The notes under the pieces: model-generated
Seen by the model: only the letters and a program-made list of their open reading frames with translations
Told to the model about the DNA's origin: nothing
Databases searched by the model: none
From: Ruminococcaceae bacterium UBA1425
Lineage (GTDB): Bacteria > Bacillota > Clostridia > Oscillospirales > Acutalibacteraceae
Assembly: GCA_002329365.1 (NCBI GenBank)
Contig: DCUB01000012.1
Location: 1 to 64,000, forward strand
Length of the DNA stretch: 64,000 bases
Reading direction: 5' to 3'
Program-made: the position numbers and the translations under genes
Part shown: in pieces, positions 63,053 to 64,000 of the stretch
Position numbering within the stretch: position 1 is the stretch's first letter
Layout: every line of letters begins with the position of its first letter

Positions 63053-63310
63053 TTATTTCGCTTTATCGATGATTTCGGCAACGCGCCATCTCTTGTCTTT
63101 TGAAAGCGGGCGCGTTTCCATGATGAGCACGCGGTCTCCGATGCCGCATTCGTTGTTTTCGTCGTGCGCCTTAAGCTTGATTGTGCGGTTGACGATTTTT
63201 TTGTAAAGCGGATGTCTGACCTTGTCTTTTACCGAAACGACAACGGTCTTATCCATTTTATCGCTTGTAACCAGACCAACGCGGGTCTTTCTGAGATTTC
63301 TTTCACTCAT
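63053..63310 (-). CDS. rpsQ: Ribosomal protein S17
   Basis: An 85-residue OB-fold protein with [34 protein letters not shown] and [20 protein letters not shown]. It follows rpmC. Confidence 0.97.
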   Translation of the reverse strand: MSERNLRKTRVGLVTSDKMDKTVVVSVKDKVRHPLYKKIVNRTIKLKAHDENNECGIGDRVLIMETRPLSKDKRWRVAEIIDKAK

Positions 63311-63328
63311 TGTTTAACCCATCCTTTC

Positions 63329-63532
63329 TTACGAATCGGAGCCGTGAAGTTCAATGTCGCGCTGGATTGTTTTTACCCTCGCGATATCCTTCTTGACGGC
63401 GTTGATGCGCATAGGGTTGTCGAGCTGGTTAATGGCTTGCTGGAAGCGCAGCTTAAACAGCTCGTCCTTCAGCTCAAGAAGCTTAGCATCCAGCTCTTTT
63501 GCGGAAAGTTTTCTGATTTCACTGGCTTTCAT
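63329..63532 (-). CDS. rpmC: Ribosomal protein L29
   Basis: A 67-residue two-helix protein, [33 protein letters not shown] and [18 protein letters not shown]. Its start overlaps the rplP stop by four bases. Confidence 0.96.
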   Translation of the reverse strand: MKASEIRKLSAKELDAKLLELKDELFKLRFQQAINQLDNPMRINAVKKDIARVKTIQRDIELHGSDS

Positions 63533-63957
63533 TCTTGCTCACCGCCCGTTTCTTCCTTAGATACAAACTTGCACTTAATGGGAAGTTTGTTTGCGGCAAG
63601 GCGCATTGCCTCCTCCGCGAGCTCTCTGTCGATACCGGCAATTTCAAACATTACCCTGCCGGGCTTGACAACAGCTACCCAATATTCGGGAGAACCTTTA
63701 CCGGAACCCATGCGGGTTTCGGCGGGCTTCTCCGTAATCGGCTTGTCGGGGAAAATCTTGATCCAGACCTGTCCGCCTCTTTTGATGCAGCGGGTCATAG
63801 CGATACGGGCGGCCTCAATCTGGTTTGAGGTGATCCACGCCGGCTCAAGAGCCATCAGACCGTAATCACCGTAATTGACCTCATTACCGCGATGAGCAGT
63901 GCCCTTCATACGGCCTCTGTGGACTCTGCGGTATTTCACACGCTTAGGTAACAGCAT
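63529..63957 (-). CDS. rplP: Ribosomal protein L16
   Basis: A 142-residue protein with [34 protein letters not shown] and [24 protein letters not shown]. Its start codon shares a base with the rpsC stop (TAATG). Confidence 0.97.
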   Translation of the reverse strand: MLLPKRVKYRRVHRGRMKGTAHRGNEVNYGDYGLMALEPAWITSNQIEAARIAMTRCIKRGGQVWIKIFPDKPITEKPAETRMGSGKGSPEYWVAVVKPGRVMFEIAGIDRELAEEAMRLAANKLPIKCKFVSKEETGGEQE

Positions 63958-64000
63958 TATCTGGCTCCTCCTTCTCTGCGGGATCTGCGGTTGTCGTGAA
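63957..64000 (-). CDS. rpsC: Ribosomal protein S3, C-terminal end (cut by window)
   Basis: Only the last 13 codons are inside the window: [13 protein letters not shown], then TAA. The Arg/Gly-rich ending and place before rplP fit the tail of S3. The gene continues past base 64000. Confidence 0.8.
   Translation of the reverse strand, partial: HDNRRSRREGGAR

Overview
The window looks like the chromosome of a Gram-positive anaerobe of the Clostridia (Bacillota), probably an uncultured gut lineage. Evidence seen in the sequence: a Clostridia-style S10/spc/alpha ribosomal cluster containing zinc-type S14, zinc-type S4 and a KOW-domain gene between map and infA; a class B sortase with an SPxTG-type substrate; LytR-CpsA-Psr proteins; DUF951; a YerC/TrpR-like regulator; a SpoIVFB-like M50 protease; and AGGAGG-type ribosome binding sites throughout. 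There are no tRNAs, rRNAs, CRISPR arrays, integrases or full insertion sequences. By eye the base composition is even, slightly above half GC (not computed).

Layout. 1-5.8 kb (minus): a GtrA/lipoprotein pair, then a two-subunit aconitase X dehydratase and an Old-Yellow-Enzyme flavoprotein, with a MITE-like element at the 3' end of the aconitase X genes. 6-15.5 kb: two paralogous secreted alpha/beta hydrolases flank manA, a GPH-type sugar symporter, a ChbG-type deacetylase and a small esterase. 15.5-18.8 kb: a frameshifted pseudogene, then a surface-peptide/sortase B/LCP wall-anchoring cluster. 18.8-24 kb: a GH38 alpha-mannosidase and a secreted DUF4838 protein, closed by a strong terminator. 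24.1-31.0 kb: an intact phage head-assembly module (terS, terL, portal, protease/scaffold, decoration, capsid, two connectors, and a tail-completion/fibre fusion) bounded by terminators, with no tail, lysis, replication or integration genes. 31-34.2 kb: M50 protease, S1-domain protein, DUF951 and prfA. 34.3-41.7 kb: sugar genes (aldose epimerase, ThuA, Gfo/Idh/MocA), an orphan metal-type ABC ATPase, an acyltransferase-like protein and a GH13 enzyme. 42-50.3 kb: an LCP-like protein, folate genes (a folP-folB fusion and folK), two sugar-isomerase-like TIM barrels around a GT87-like membrane protein, endonuclease IV, a TrpR-like regulator and ApbE. 50.4-64 kb (minus): rpsO-pnp and the ribosomal protein cluster from rpsC (cut by the window end) to rplQ.

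How it fits together. The accessory half is devoted to breaking down, importing and isomerising plant or host sugars (mannosidase, mannose-6-phosphate isomerase, deacetylase, GH13, oxidoreductases) and to building the cell surface. Intergenic regions are unusually rich in three kinds of dispersed short repeats: palindromes with changing arms, TTAGACG heptamer arrays that run into stop codons, and GTCATCCTGAG-type repeats. The item most worth following up is the isolated capsid module; the sortase B cassette and the stop-codon-overlapping repeats come next.
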